DNA of 64,000 bases from assembly GCA_026874595.1 (NCBI GenBank), contig CM049315.1, forward strand, positions 67,775,916 through 67,839,915, in the 5' to 3' direction. The position numbers and the translations under genes are program-made. Origin of the DNA: Sipunculus nudus. Lineage: Eukaryota; Annelida; Sipuncula; Golfingiida; Sipunculidae. Positions 22,741 to 35,429 of the stretch are shown here, piece after piece (the first letter of the stretch is position 1; each line of letters starts with the position of its first letter). A model generated the notes under the pieces. It ran no database searches. It had not been told where the DNA came from and saw nothing but the letters and a program-made list of their open reading frames with translations.

Positions 22741-22769
22741 TTTCCATTTTCTAATCAGAACATGTTTGA

Positions 22770-23565
22770 CTTCCATTTGTCAATCCAAACTGGAGTAATC
22801 ATTTGGAAACAAATATCTAGACAGCTGGCCCCTTTGACCTTGACCTTGTGACCCCAAATTCCACAAGTTCTTCCTCTAATGGCAGGTGAGCAAAATTTGG
22901 AAGATTGAAGTTTTAGGATGAAAAGTTTGGCTTAAAATGCATCCACATTCTTTATATAGAAATGGGTCCTGTGACCTTGACCATTGACCCCAAATTCAAA
23001 AGGGTTAAACTTTTGTGGTGGGACATATATTGTTCAAATTTGCAACCAATATTTCAATCCAACCTGGAGTTATCATCTGGAGACAAATATGTGGATAGAT
23101 GACCACTGTAGAGAAACTGACATGAATGCTGTCATTTGATCGTCTCAAAAACAGTTAAAAAATCATAAAAATTACCCAAAAAAATGCGAATAGCACTCAG
23201 GCTGCCAGTTTCTGGGAACTGACAAAACAAGTCGTGGTCAAAATGCATGGCTATATTCAGGGCAATCCATGCATTAACTATCAAGATACTGGAGGTTTTG
23301 TATAAATTTTTAAAAATTATTCTGGGGGGGGGGGGGGGGGGGAGTACTTACAAGCCCTATAGCTTGGTAGATATAGGTCACAGTGACCTTATTTCAGGTT
23401 TTGAAGGAGATTTTTTATTGACCTCTCTGGATATTCAGTTACGGGTTTCTAGGTCCAATGGTGTCACAACTTGCTAGTCTGACAGACAGACATACAGACA
23501 GATGGATGGACGGACTTGAACTGATTTCTAAAGCTCAGTTGACTTACAGTCAACTGAGGTAATGA
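22770..23565 (+). mobile_element. TGACC-repeat element ending in a perfect hairpin
   Basis: Two diverged units carry TTTGACCTTGACCTTGTGACC and CCTGTGACCTTGACC. A bridge (GCTGCCAGTTTCTGGGAACT) with a run of 19 G (23324-23342), a GACAGACAGAC tract and a terminal hairpin CTCAGTTGACTTACAGTCAACTGAG (11-bp arms, 3-nt loop, 23536-23560) follow. Related copies lie at 36280-36420, 49350-50240, 53280-54460 and 59280-61195. No coding capacity. Confidence 0.7.
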
Positions 23566-25430
23566 TTGTAGGTGGCGCCAACAGTCTTGTTTATGACTAA
23601 GCTATCTGAGATGTATACATATACCCAATTTTAGGCTGATATATCAAATCCCTCCTAAGAAATAAGCAGGGACATACACTTTGCAAAACGTATTGTAGGT
23701 GGCATCACAAGTCTTGTATACAACAAAGCTATCAGATATGTATAAATATGCACAATTTCAGGCTGATATATCAAATCTCTCCTGAGAAATAAGCAGGCAC
23801 ATACACTGTGCAAAAGTCATTGTAGGTGCCAACACCAGTCTTGTAAACCACAAAGCCATCAAAGATGCATGGACAGGTTAAAATATCAGGCCAATACATC
23901 AAACCTCTCTTGAGACAGGTGCACTGGGCTAACCAGGCTTAAGTGAGAAAGGCAGTTGCCCTGAGTGACCCAGAACAAATTGCTAGCCCCAACTACTGCA
24001 CTGAGTGAATACTTCACCTGTACCTGGCTGCACTGAGTGAACTCTTGACATGTTGCAAGATCTAACACAGTTGGCAGTCTGCCAAAGCTATAAATAGATC
24101 CAGACTGACCTTTAGCCTGTTGCCAAATCTGAAATAGTTGGCAGTCTATTAAAAGATACAAACTCAATCTTGGTCTGTGGGTAAATCTGTTTACACATAC
24201 TGAAAGACTTTGGATAAAATGTTTTTTATTTCAAGCTGACATATCCATAAGATTTTTAAAACTAAATGTTTAGAATAATAAAACAAAAAAATGTAGTCCT
24301 TTCATTGTTAAAGGTCCAATAATTCTGCCAACAATCATTTAAGTAAACTTGAACAAAGGCCTCCAAAGAATCATATTATTGCAAGGTTACATAAGTTGAA
24401 ACAACAATTTTTCTAGAATAAGACTATAGCAGTCCTCAGTTTGAAATAGGTTTACTCAAATAATGAGGTTTTTGTCCATATAAAAAAGGTCAATGTAGGT
24501 GGCAACACAAAATCTTTGATTTAAAATATGAGTCATCTGACAAACATTTGCATAAAATTTGGTGATGCTAGCTCCTGTTGTTTCAGAGACTGTTATGTCA
24601 GTATGCTTACTTGAGCAAATGATTTCAAATTCCTGTAACTTGGCCAAAATTCATCAAACCCAAACCATTTGAACAAACTTGAGAGAACTTATCTCTGGGA
24701 TTATATCTGTGAAATATTGAACTTGACTGAATAATTTCAGAGAAGAAGATTTTCAAAGGGTTTTTTTTTTTTGCTTTTTCCTCATAAAATGTAAGTTAAT
24801 GCAAGTGGGGCAAAAAAAAAAACACTTATAATCCCACATCATTTGATATATGACAGATTTTGCATAAAAATTGGGGATGTTAGCTCCTGCTATTCCTGAG
24901 AAATTATGGGTTAATGTACTGATGACCCTCATACAGAAAGGGTTGATGCAGGTGGTGCCACCAATACCTCAAATTCATATATGAGTCATGTTACCAACAT
25001 TTGCATACAATTTGGTGGAGATAGCTTCAGCTGTTTCTGATACTATAATTTAAGTTTCCTTTCTTGGCCAAATGAAAAAGTTCAGCTTCCTGTAACTCCG
25101 CTAAAATTCACTGAACTGGAACCATTCAAACAATCTTAAGAGAGATTGTTTCAGACGTTATTTTTGTGAAACACTGAACAATTAGGTTGGACAATTTTTT
25201 TGAGAAGATGATTTTTAAAGTTTTTTCACTTTTTCCTGATAAAATCTAAGTAAATGCAAAGAGCCAAAAAATATAAGCAAAATCCCGTAGAGGTTTTTAG
25301 ATGACTGATTCTTTGCATAACATTTGGTGATGATAGCTCGTGCCATTTTTAAGATAGTATGGGTTAATGTGCAGAGGATGGATGACGCTTCACCATCGCA
25401 CAAGCTCACAGTTTGCTAAAAAAATACAGC
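23566..25430 (+). mobile_element. GTAGGTGGCGCC element, copy 1
   Basis: It begins with three units of about 126 bp (TTGTAGGTGGCGCCAACAGT, ACAAAGCTATC, GGCTGATATATCAAATC). Longer units with GTTGGCAGTCTGCCAAAGCT and then GCATAAAATTTGGTGATG and AACTTGGCCAAAA words follow. It closes with GGTTAATGTGCAGAGGATGG, ACGCTTCACCATCGCACAAG and CTCACAG. The same order of blocks recurs at 26085-27710. No transposase or open frame. Confidence 0.7.
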
Positions 25431-26080
25431 ATAAGACATGAGTAGATAAGAACTGCTGTAATGATTGCTGGTGCAGGGCTACAGCAGAGCTGTACCAGGG
25501 TTGTGGCAAGGAATAGATTTGAGTGATTACGGTCTCCCCAGGCAGGTCCAGCACCATTGATTCCTCATCTCATCAGCATGATTCCATCCAGGTGCTATTT
25601 ACCTTCTTTGCTTACATTTATTCACTGACAAGGCCACCTGTCAATAATGTGCACACATACTGACATATAGAACATATAGGCTCATGTCCCTAATACAAGG
25701 CCTGTGTGATGTACCCATTATCATGATGATTAGGTGACACCATTCAATCTCTAAAGAGCCAGCTTAATCTTTGCTGTGAAGGTTTGCTTTGTAAGCAAGA
25801 AGCTGTAAATATAGTTAGCAGGTGAAGACACCACCCTCAGTGAGCAAGATGGCCCAGCTAGTGAGACCATGAGCAAGTATGAATAAATAACCACCCTCCA
25901 AGGAAAATAATACAGTAATATTAAACAAGGCCTACAGGCCTAATGGGAACCTGTGCAATGGAATATATACACCAGGTATAATGCTTCAATACTGGACCAT
26001 TACTTTTCAATTACACATGTAATATGTATATGAACAATGCAAGTACTTAACATTTTGAACAAGAAACAGTTACACAAACA
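25431..26080. other. Spacer between two related elements
   Basis: Mostly unique. A minus-strand acceptor and donor around 25640-25590 would frame about ten codons, which is too little to call. Confidence 0.4.
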
Positions 26081-26084
26081 TCAC

Positions 26085-27710
26085 TGCTACAATTCTGGCA
26101 TGGGTGCACACAACACAGAAATGATTGTAGCTGGCACCACCAGTCTGGTATAAAACGAACCTAAAGGAGGTATATACATATTTGAGACTGATATATCAAT
26201 CCCCTCCATAGAAATAAGCAGGGACATACATTCTGCAAAAATTGTTGTAGGTGGCGCTATCAGTCTTGTATACAACAAAGCTATCTGATATGTATAAATA
26301 TGCCCAATTTCAGGCTGTTATATCAAATTCCTCCATAGAAATAAGCAGGCACATACACTGTGCAAAAGTCACTGTAGGTGTCGACACATGTCTTGACCTG
26401 CTCCTGGCTAGACTGAGTGAACTTTTGACCTGTTGCCTAATCTGATAAAGTTGGCAGCCTGCCAAAGCTATAAATAGATCCAGGCTGACCCTTGGCCTGT
26501 TGCTAAATCTGAAATAGTTGGCAGTCTGCCAAGCTATTTATAGATACAGACACAATCTTGGGCTGTTGGTAAATCTGTTTACACCTACTGAAAGACTTCG
26601 ACTAAAATGATTTTTTTTAAAAGACTGATGCATTCATAAGATTTTTTTAACTAGATGTAACTGCTTCACACAGCTAACATATATGGTAAAATAATTCAAT
26701 TCAATCTCCATTATTCAGCCAAAAATCATTCATGTGAAACCATTAAAGATAATAATTAGTAGATTTATTGTGGGTATTATTCTTGTAAAATATTAAATAA
26801 ATTGGCTTCAGTGGCGTCAGTGGAAAAAAACCCTTTGGCAGGTTTATAACTCATATGAGAAGATACAGCAAACTGGCTAAGTTCAGCTTCCCATAACTCA
26901 GCCAAAAAGCACTGAACCAAAACAATTTGAACAAACTTGAATTATCAACATCTGAGGATAATTAATGTGTGAGATTTAAGAATTATGCCCTGTGTTTTTG
27001 AAAAGAAGATCTTTGTAGCCACTGAGCTAAAATGGGCTGTTATGGCATATGACTAAATTCAGCTTCCCATAACTCAGCCAAAGATCACTGAACAGAGACC
27101 ATTTGAACAAACTTCAGAAAGCACTACCCTAGGATCATTTCTGTGCGATATTAAACAATTTGGCCATATGGTTTCAGAGAAGAAGTATTTTGTAGCCCTC
27201 AGTATGATACAGGCAGTGATGACCCCAATACATAAAGGCAGGCGGCGCCAACAATGCCTCAGTTTTAGATATGACTCATGTGACCAAAATTTGCATAAAA
27301 TTTGGTGATGATAGCTCCAGCCGTTTCTTAGATTGTAATTTTAGTATGCTTTTTTGGAAAGATGTCTAAGTTCAACTTCCTGTAACTTGGCCAAAAATCA
27401 TCGAACTTCAACAATTTGAACAAACTTGAGAGAGATTGTTCCAGGAATCATTTCTGAGAAATATTGGACAATTTGGCCGAACAGTTTAAGAGGAGAAGAT
27501 TTTTAAAGGTTTTTAAGCTTTGTCCCTATAAAATTTATGAAAATGCAGTTATTAAAAAATTTAGCAAAAGTTGACAGAGTTTTTTAGATGACTAAATTTT
27601 GGCATAAAATTTGGTGATGCTACCTTCTGCTGTTTACGAGATAGTATGGTTAATGTACAGACAACGGATGGCGCCACACCATCGCATACACTCCCAGGTT
27701 CCTTAAAAAT
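26085..27710 (+). mobile_element. GTAGGTGGCGCC element, copy 2
   Basis: Diverged copy of 23566-25430 in the same orientation: two 126-bp-type units (GTAGCTGGCACCACCAGTCT and GTAGGTGGCGCTATCAGTC), the GTTGGCAGCCTGCCAAAGCT unit, then the AACTCAGCCAAAA units. It closes with ACGGATGGCGCCACACCATC and GCATACACTCCC. Copies differ in the number and order of internal units. Confidence 0.7.
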
Positions 27711-27714
27711 ATTA

Positions 27715-29310
27715 GAATGATTGATGAAACAATGCAACAGAATATTTCACAAGAAAACGACTCTTAAATGGGATAAATGTACACCTTTCTTTAAGTATGA
27801 CTTGCACTGTTGACAAGATGTGAAGGTGTTCTAAAGCTAAATATAGATCTTAGCAAGGTTTTTAACTTTTTTTTTTTAATCATGGCAGTAGTCACGAGGC
27901 ACCTGTAAATCCTAGAAGTGGCCATGAGACAAGAGGTGGGTTCAGCAGTCAACTTGTCAACTATTTTGATGCTTACCTACCCTAACATTCATGTACAACT
28001 TACAACAATATCTGAATGTACATTTGCCTCCAGCGGTTATCCAAATGAGTTAACATGGCCCTTGTTCACCAAGCCGATGAAAGGCCATGGTTATGAACAT
28101 TGGAATATGAATACTGTTCTTGCATCTTGTCATGTCAGAACTACCATGTTGAGTGATAGAAATGTGGTATTGTTCTTGAATTTTCACCAGAAATGTTGGA
28201 AAATGGAAATGTTGGGGGTATGTTTTTAGTTAAAAGAAAAGTTTGATATTGTTTTATTGTAAACATTTCATTTGTGAAACATTTGTTTGTGAGATGTTAG
28301 GGGATAAAATGGAATTAACAACAGAATATTTTTAATCACATATTTTTAAAGTAATTTACAAGAACAGTAATTCAGCACATTTATATGTATCAATGGCAAT
28401 CATAACATAGTTATAGACAATTTCTGTACCTTTACTGAAAACTCAGCCAGCTATATAAACTATAGATGAAGTCACACCAGCTCTTGTTAAGATATTTTCT
28501 GACCGTGTGGTTTATGATCGTTGGAATCATGAAATCATGGATATATTACCTTATAATCAACAAAACCATGAAATCAAATCCCAAATTATATTTTTGAATC
28601 TACAATATACTAATTATAAATAAATGTTTTTTATGTGTGGACCAGCCTACAAACGCACCCAAATGATGAATACAGAGTCAGGTAATGGGTAAGAATTAAT
28701 TACTCTGACTTGAGCATTCTTTTCAGCAATCCCCTGAATAAGACATCCCCTTCATCTAGTAGTTAATGTGACAATTTTGACAAGCCAAAACAAGATGACC
28801 ATATCCTTTTTTATGCTATAACATAAATATGTCAATTTAATTTTTTCTTCTGATCATAAGAGCTTTAATACATATTATTTAGAGATAATTTCCATCCCAT
28901 GAATGAATTACTTTGGTATAAAATGCACAAATCCACCAGGCATATTATCAACAGAATTATAAATTAACTCCTGCAGTTTTATTATTATTTAAACTACGTC
29001 TGTTGCTTCTTCTTGGCCAATCTATAAATCTTCATTGCATTATCCAGTTTTCATCAAGCATGCCACATAAATGACACTTTTTAATGACACTGTGGTAGTT
29101 TAAAAAAAAAAAAAACAACATTTTTGGGACGTTATGCATGGCCTATATTGCCAAGATAGTACTGATCTGCACTGATGTAGTTTTTTTTTGTGTAAATTAG
29201 GCCTTTCCATAAACTATGCCAAGGAACTGAGTATAACATATTTTTTAGTAAAGAACAATTTTTCAAAAGAGTGGGGAACTTGTTTTTATTCCATGCAGGA
29301 TACCCAGGTT
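27715..29310. other. AT-rich DNA; one open frame of doubtful meaning
   Basis: A plus-strand frame at 27918-28229 (103 codons) is open but lacks good splice signals or recognisable motifs. The rest is AT-rich, with A runs near 29101. Confidence 0.45.
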
Positions 29311-29318
29311 TAACGTGT

Positions 29319-29408
29319 TCAAACTCCGCAATAATCTTCTGCAACACTATATCCATCAACAGTCTCTTCAGCAGCTGCAAAAGCACTGACATTTTCCATC
29401 TTACTAAG
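29319..29408 (-). CDS. Candidate exon with stop, possible alternative 3' end
   Basis: After the acceptor AACAAGTCATCTTGCAGAG the minus strand reads 29 codons and TGA, with a coding-like Ala/Glu/Asp-rich peptide (LSKMENVSAFAAAEETVDGY). AATAAA lies 29 nt past the stop (29285-29290), as expected for a short 3' UTR. With the acceptor at ...GCAGAG it is in phase 0 with the exon at 34152-34212, continuing its acidic stretch. A competing frame (94 codons, 29132-29416) is leucine-rich and looks like the shifted shadow of this one. Confidence 0.35.
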   Translation of the reverse strand, partial: LSKMENVSAFAAAEETVDGYSVAEDYCGV

Positions 29409-29419
29409 CTCTGCAAGAT

Positions 29420-30415
29420 GACTTGTTATCAGCTCCAATTTACCTTTTCATCCCAGAACTATAATTGACAATCAATTTATTAAAGGAGACCATGCATGCA
29501 GTACAGCAGACCCAGTGACATTTACGCTGAACTGATCAATACAGATTTTTTGGGTGCATTACAGTTCACTGAACTGTTATTCAAGCAGCTAAACGAATTC
29601 TTTGGCATTCTTCATTTGAACTAAAATGTTCAGCCCTGTTGCAAATGTGGATATGAACATGAACAGCAACAGAACATAAGAAAAAGTTTCAAGGAACAGA
29701 AAATTCTCCCAACCATATTTATTAAAAAAAATTCATGTAACTCTGAGGATAAACTACAACTGGTTAACCAGTACTGCATAATTTACTTATCACTGATCAA
29801 CGAGTATGCCTAGAACACTTTTAAAACCTCCTGGTTAAGATTATCCTGAAAATTATTTGCTCATTTCTTAAACAGATGCACTGACCAATACATATAACAC
29901 ATGTAGTATTTTTATTTTTTAAATATTAGTATCATGGTCTATACCTGTTATCACTGATAAGGTAATGAATTAATTTATGACCGTGAAAATTAATTCCTGA
30001 AGCTTCCTCACTTTCATGATTTTTACATGTGTGATGCTGGGAAACACCATCCAGAAGTAAGAGCCATTGTTTGTGATATATCACAGGTATGTGATATGGC
30101 CTTGTTAAATTCCACAAAGTATGTTTATTGAGTAAATGGAAATGTACCTTGGACTTTTAGCTATTTCAGAAAAAGCATTAATGAGCAGTTTTAATGATTC
30201 ACAGTCCAGGACCTAAATTAAAGGATCAGCAACATTTTTATAAAACCAAGTTAAATGATATGATCTTTTTACAAATTTCACAATTTGAATATCCTGCTGG
30301 CTAAAGAAGGATGATGATGAAAGAAATTCCCTATAATAAAACTATAAGCTGATTTAAAAATAATTCAAAGCAAATCAAGGAATAAATAGACATGTCATGG
30401 CATCATAGATGTCAT
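29420..30415. other. AT-rich DNA, no gene seen
   Basis: Unique sequence. A local inverted repeat (GTGATATATCACAGGTATGTGATA) near 30073 is short. The minus-strand frame at 29932-30117 has no splice support. Confidence 0.45.
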
Positions 30416-30417
30416 AC

Positions 30418-32283
30418 TCATAGTATCCCCAGATAATTAATCCCCCCCCCCCTTCAAAAATAAGCCACCACCTAGGTGTGCATGACCTTAAAAACCAAGG
30501 TCACTAGTCTCTTTCAACAACTTATCACCTGACTTCTTACATTTTGATTTTCAGATGGATACATCTATCAAATTAAGAAAGAATATTTTTCACAAAATAT
30601 GGGAATATTCAATATTCAATATATGTATTCAATAATAAGCAGAAGACAAAGCTATCTAAGATCTTCGATCAATTTGATTTTTGGACCAATCCTTATTGAG
30701 AATATATTTAAGATTTTTTGAATATTCACCACATATGGAAATGTTCAAGTTGAGTCCACTCTCATAGTAAAGGTCATGACCCAAAATTTCAATATACATC
30801 ATCCCATAACCCATATTAATGAATATGCATAATATGAAAGTAATATGTCCATTAGTTTTTGACTTATTATGCTCACAGTACTGTCAAGTAGCAATTATGG
30901 CCAGGGAATTAAAAGGCTCAAAAACAACTAGAATATCAGCAGAAGCTGACAAAAGCCCTCAGCCAAAAGAACAGTGTTTAGAGGTGGTAACAGTATCAAG
31001 TACTAAATATCTGTTCTCACATGGATGTATATCTGTACATGTCTCAGTTATAAACTTAAAATGGAGAGGTATGTACCATGAATCATAACAATCCACCTAA
31101 TGCTTCCTGAAAAATAAGCTTCTAAATTTAATTCTATTATAAGCTCTGTGACCTTGAAAAGTAGGTCAAGGTCACCCATCTTCGAACTTGACTGAGATTT
31201 TGTTGATATACATCTTCACCAAAGGAATAAAATTCCTATTGTGAATCCTTTTAGAGATATACCGCTCACAAGGCCAAAGTTGAAAAATCCAAGAAAAATT
31301 CATTTAAAATCAGAAATTGTAGGTGGGGCCCCCAAACTTGTGCAGCAGTTACAGACCATCAGTCCCTATGATCATAGTAAGTATTGTGAAAATCCACCCA
31401 ATGGTTCCTGAGAAATAAGCTTCTAAATGTTTTTTTCTATAATCAGCTCGAAAACGTAGAAAAATAGGTCAAGGTCACCCATCTTCGAACTTGACCGAGA
31501 TTTTGTCAATATACATCTTCACTGAAAAAATAAAATTCCTACGGTGAATCCTTTTAGAGATATCCCACTCACAAGCCCAAAGGTGAAAAATCCGATAAAA
31601 ATTCATTAAAAATCAGAAATTGTAGGTGGCGCCACCAAACTTGTGTAGCAGGTACAGACTATCAGTCCCAATAATCATAGAAAGTTTTGTGAAAATCCAC
31701 CAAATGGTTCCTGAGTAATAAGCATCTAAGTGTTTTTCTATAATCAGCTCTAAAATGTAGAAAGTCAAGGTCACCAATCTTCGAACTTGACCGAGATTTT
31801 GTCAATATGCATCTTTACAAAGGAAATGAAATTCTGACGGTGAACCCTTTTCAAGATATCCCGCTCACAAGGTTAAAGTTAACGGACGCCGGACGGACGG
31901 ACGAACGGACAGCTTGGGTGACGACAATAGCCCATCAGCATAAGGGCTGAGGGCTAATAAAAGGATTATAGGTGGCACCACCAGCTGGGTACACAACAAA
32001 ACTATCCAAGATCTTTGGTCAACATGTTAAGATCAATCCATGCAAGATTTCTTGAGACATTTAGAAATTGTGTGATTTTCTAAATAAATGGACCTGGTCA
32101 AGGTCACTCTCCTAGTAAAGGTAATGACCCGATTTTAAATAGGATTTGTCCTCTCACCCATATCTATGAACATATCAAGTTTGGTAAAGATCTGTAAAAT
32201 ATTATCACACAAACAAGATTTATTTGCGGTGGCTGGACCGTCATGAAACCATGGTATCCCCTGACTTTGTCTGGGGATACAAT
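30418..32283. mobile_element. Tandem-core element A, copy 2
   Basis: The left end (TAGTATCCCCAGATAATTAA plus a C run) and the right end (GTATCCCCTGACTTTGTCTG, GGGATAC) match element A. The core differs from copy 1: one ATTAGTTTTTGACTTAT unit, then three units of about 300 bp with AGGTCAAGGTCACCCATCTT, TTCGAACTTGAC and TGTAGGTGGCGCCACC. It closes with the shared end module (GGTCAAGGTCACTCTCCTAG). The CGG tract is reduced to GCGGTGGC. A GACGGACGG tract lies at 31885-31905. Confidence 0.75.
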
Positions 32284-32584
32284 AAAAAAGAACTACAGTG
32301 TCCATGAAATATAGCAGAAGCTGTGCCAGAATGACTGGCATGACAATGATGGAAAGTACCTCTGTTTAGCAGTCAATCAATGTAGTAGCCATTAGGCACC
32401 CACCTGGGGTCATGCTTTAAATTCCTCTGTGTATTAATTCTGATTTTCTTTTAAATTCTAACATTTCTTCGATTCAAAAATTGAATTTTAACTAAAAGTT
32501 AACTTCACTGCAGCACAGCCATAGTACATGACATAGGAGCAGAAGATGTACAGGAAACACATAAAGGAAAGTATCTGTGTTTGG
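32284..32584. other. Short unique spacer
   Basis: About 300 bp between element A copy 2 and the next minisatellite. No gene or repeat recognised. Confidence 0.5.
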
Positions 32585-34146
32585 CAGCCAAATAAGGTAA
32601 TGCAAGTCTGGACTCAGCTTGATAACCAAATGAGGTAGTGCCCATCGAGGCTCAGCTTAACATCCAAATAAGATAGTGCCAATCTAGGCTCAGCTTAACA
32701 ACCAAATAAGGTAATGCCGTTCTAGGCTCAGCTTAACAACCAAATAAGGTAATGCGGTTCTAGGCTCTGCTTAACAACCAAATAAGGCAGTGCTCATCTA
32801 GGCTTAGCTTAACAACCAAATAAGGTAGTGCCCATCGAGGCTCAGCTTAACATCCAAATAAGATAGTGCCAATCTAGGCTTAGCTTAACAACCAAATAAG
32901 GTAATGCCCATCTTAGCTCAGCTTAATAACCAAACAAGGTAGTGCCGTTCTAGGCTCTGCTTAACAACCAAATAAGGCAGTGCTCATCTAGGCTTAGCTT
33001 AACAACCAAATAAGGTAGTGCCTATCAAGGCTCAGCTTAACATCCAAATAAGATAGTGCCAATCTAGGCTTAGCTTAACAACCAAATAAGGTAATGCCCA
33101 TCTTAGCTCAGCTTAATAACCAAACAAGGTAGTGCCGTTCTAGGCTCTGCTTAACAACCAAATAAGGCAGTGGTCATCTAGGCTTAGCTTAACAACCAAA
33201 TAAGGAAGTGCCTATCAAGGCTCAGCTTAACATCCAAATAAGATAGTGCCAATCTAGGCTCAGCTTAACAACCAAATAAGGTAGTGCCCATCTTAGCTCA
33301 GCTTAATAACCAAACAAGGTAGTGCCGTTCTAGGCTCTGCTTAACAACCAAATAAGGCAGTGCTCATCCAGGCTTAGCTTAACAACCAAATAAGCAAGTG
33401 CCCATCGAGGCTCAGCTTAACAAACAAATAATGTAGTGCCAATCTAGGATCATTTTAACAACCAAATAAGATTGTGCCAATCCAGGCTCAGCTTAACACC
33501 CAAATAAGGTGGTGCCCATCTAGGTTGAGCTTAACAACCAAATAAGGCAGTGCAAATCTAGGCTAAGCTTAACAACCAAATATGGTAGTGCCCATTTAAG
33601 CTCAGCTTAATAACCAAATAAGGAAGTGCCAATCTAGGCTTAGCTTAACAACCGAATGAGGTCGTGCCCATCTGACTCAGCTTAAAACGCAAATAAGGTA
33701 GTGCCAATCTAGATTCAGCTTAATAACCAAATAAGGCAGTGCCAATCTAGGCTCAACTTAACAACCAAATAAGATAGTTCTAATCTAGGCTCAGCTTAAC
33801 AACCAAATAAGGTAGTGCCAATCTAGGCTTAGCTTATCAACCAAATAAGGTAATGCCAATCTGGGCTCAGCTTAACAACCAAATAAGGTAATGACAATCT
33901 AGGCTTAGCTTATCAACCAAATAAGGTAAGGCCAATCTGGGCTCAGCTTAACAACCAAATAAGGTAATGACAATCTAGGCTTAGCTTTTCAACCAAATAA
34001 GGTAAGGCCAATCTTGGCTCAGCTTAACAACCAAATTAGGTAATGACAATCTTGGCTCGGCTTAACAACCAAATAAGGTAATGACAATCTGGGCTCAGCT
34101 TAACAACCAAATAAGGTAGTGCCCATCTTAGCTCAGCATAACAACC
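32585..34146. repeat. 38-bp minisatellite with 190-bp and 76-bp higher-order repeats
   Basis: About 41 units of the form GGCTCAGCTTAACAACCAAA followed by TAAGGTAGTGCCCATCTA. The variant CCCATCGAGG (or CCTATCAAGG) recurs at 32641, 32831, 33021, 33211 and 33401, exactly 190 bp apart, so five-unit blocks were duplicated as a whole. Around 33855-34010 a two-unit, 76-bp block (GCCAATCTGGGCTC, GACAATCTAGGCTT) is repeated instead. The array stops about 5 bp short of the donor of the exon at 34152. Confidence 0.95.
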
Positions 34147-34151
34147 ATTAC

Positions 34152-34212
34152 TTCCTCATCATCTTCTGTATTGATTTCTTCCTGCACCATGATGGATTCA
34201 GAAGTGGAGACC
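34152..34212 (-). CDS. Candidate exon, minus-strand gene (acidic)
   Basis: A near-perfect acceptor (TTCACTTTTTTTTATACTATCAG on the minus strand) and the donor GAGGAA|GTAATG bound 61 nt: one base, then 20 codons (VSTSESIMVQEEINTEDDEE). The peptide is Ser/Glu/Asp-rich and probably unstructured. The leading G completes the CT left by the exon at 40998, giving Leu, so the phases agree. Other frames contain stops. The intron on its 3' side begins directly in the minisatellite. Confidence 0.5.
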
Positions 34213-34219
34213 CTGATAG

Positions 34220-35224
34220 TATAAAAAAAAGTGAATTATCCACAATCAAAGCTATAGGTTGACTGCTCCCTGGTTAGAAAATGAAAAGTGCAGACATAAG
34301 AGGATACGAGATAGTAGGACGTTAGTGCTGCTCGTTGGTGATAGTCCTGTTGCATTGTGGTAAAATCTGTACAGCTGTATTGATCAACAGCACCTCAGTA
34401 AATGCAATCACTTAAACGCCAGTTGCGACGTTATAAATGTCATTTACAGACAGGTTTTCAGACCAAAGAAGAATGTCCCAAGCACCTCATAACCAATCTT
34501 GTTCAGTGGAAACAAAAGAGGGAGTAAATTATGATCTTCTGGCAGGAAAGCTCAGCATTATGAGCTGGAAGCCACGTACATAATTTGCACAAGCTCTTTC
34601 CAGCAGGCACTACAAAGAAGCCACGGAACTAAGTGTCACCCAGGATGGCTCACAGACAATGAAACTGTATAGCCTGCACCACAATACATCACTGGTCTTG
34701 TGGATGAAGAAAGCTATCAGTAGGCAACAGGTGTTTGAAGCAGTCACCAGACATATAATATCGTCTTAATCTCCTGTTTAGGTCATTGTGGCAACCCTAC
34801 ATCATCACATCCAGCAAATGCTTTCAGTATGTTAATCTGTATTTTTTTCATTTATCATAATACCTAGCCTGGTGCCTAGAACCTGTCCACCAAGGGTAGT
34901 CCTGTCTAATGCACAAGAAATTTAAACCAATAATGATTATCAGTCTGATATGGCCAGTTCGAATTAAAACTTGACAATAAAAAAACCCTGCTTTTTCTTA
35001 AATTCATGCAATGCATTGTTCACCAAAGCAATTACATGGGACCATCACTGCAAGAAAATCCAATTTTTACCAAATTAGTAATTAAAAATGCTTCAAGGCC
35101 ACCTGTATTCTGCCTTGACCAAGCGCTTGATAAGGTGCATCAATGGTGCAAGCTTGGTGACTGTACCACAAAATGTTTTTGAGTTATTGCATTAGCATCA
35201 ATTTAGCATTATTGCCGCTGTAAC
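34220..35224. other. Mostly unique DNA with unproven exon-like signals
   Basis: At about 34873-34910 a good minus-strand acceptor (TTTCTTGTGCATTAGACAG) and a fair donor (GCTAG|GTATTA) bound 38 nt open in more than one frame, but the phases fit neither neighbour. A 45-codon plus-strand frame at 34535-34670 reads reasonably but has no ATG or clear splice sites. Neither is called. Confidence 0.3.
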
Positions 35225-35425
35225 CTGATTATAGGTGGTGCCAACTGTGCAGACAGGAAAGGTCAGAGGTCAACTCAAAATGAGGGCACAGCAGTTCAAT
35301 AAAATTCAATCTAATGGTTATGGAGGAGTTCTCCGGAAATCTATGTGGCGGCAGCAAGCTGAAAACAAAGTATCCGCAAAACTCTTTTTTGGTGGATACA
35401 ATTATACTCTGAACAAGAAGCGTAT
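35225..35425 (-). mobile_element. Fragment of GTATCCGC element (family B)
   Basis: It carries the same blocks as the left flank of the array at 44870, in inverse orientation: GTGGTGCCAACTGTGCAGAC, AAAGGTCAGAGGTCAAC, GGAGTTCTCCGGAAATCTA, a reduced GGCGGC tract, and the terminal GTATCCGCAAAACTC, TTTTTTGGTGGATACAATTA hairpin. It is a short copy with almost no tandem core. Confidence 0.65.
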
Positions 35426-35429
35426 TAGA

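Noticed and set aside
25596-25640. Minus-strand micro-exon near 25.6 kb
   Set aside because: Weak pyrimidine tract and only ten codons. The phase does not fit the candidate neighbours.
34873-34910. 38-nt minus-strand exon between good splice signals
   Set aside because: The length is not compatible with the phases of the exons on either side, and two frames are equally open.
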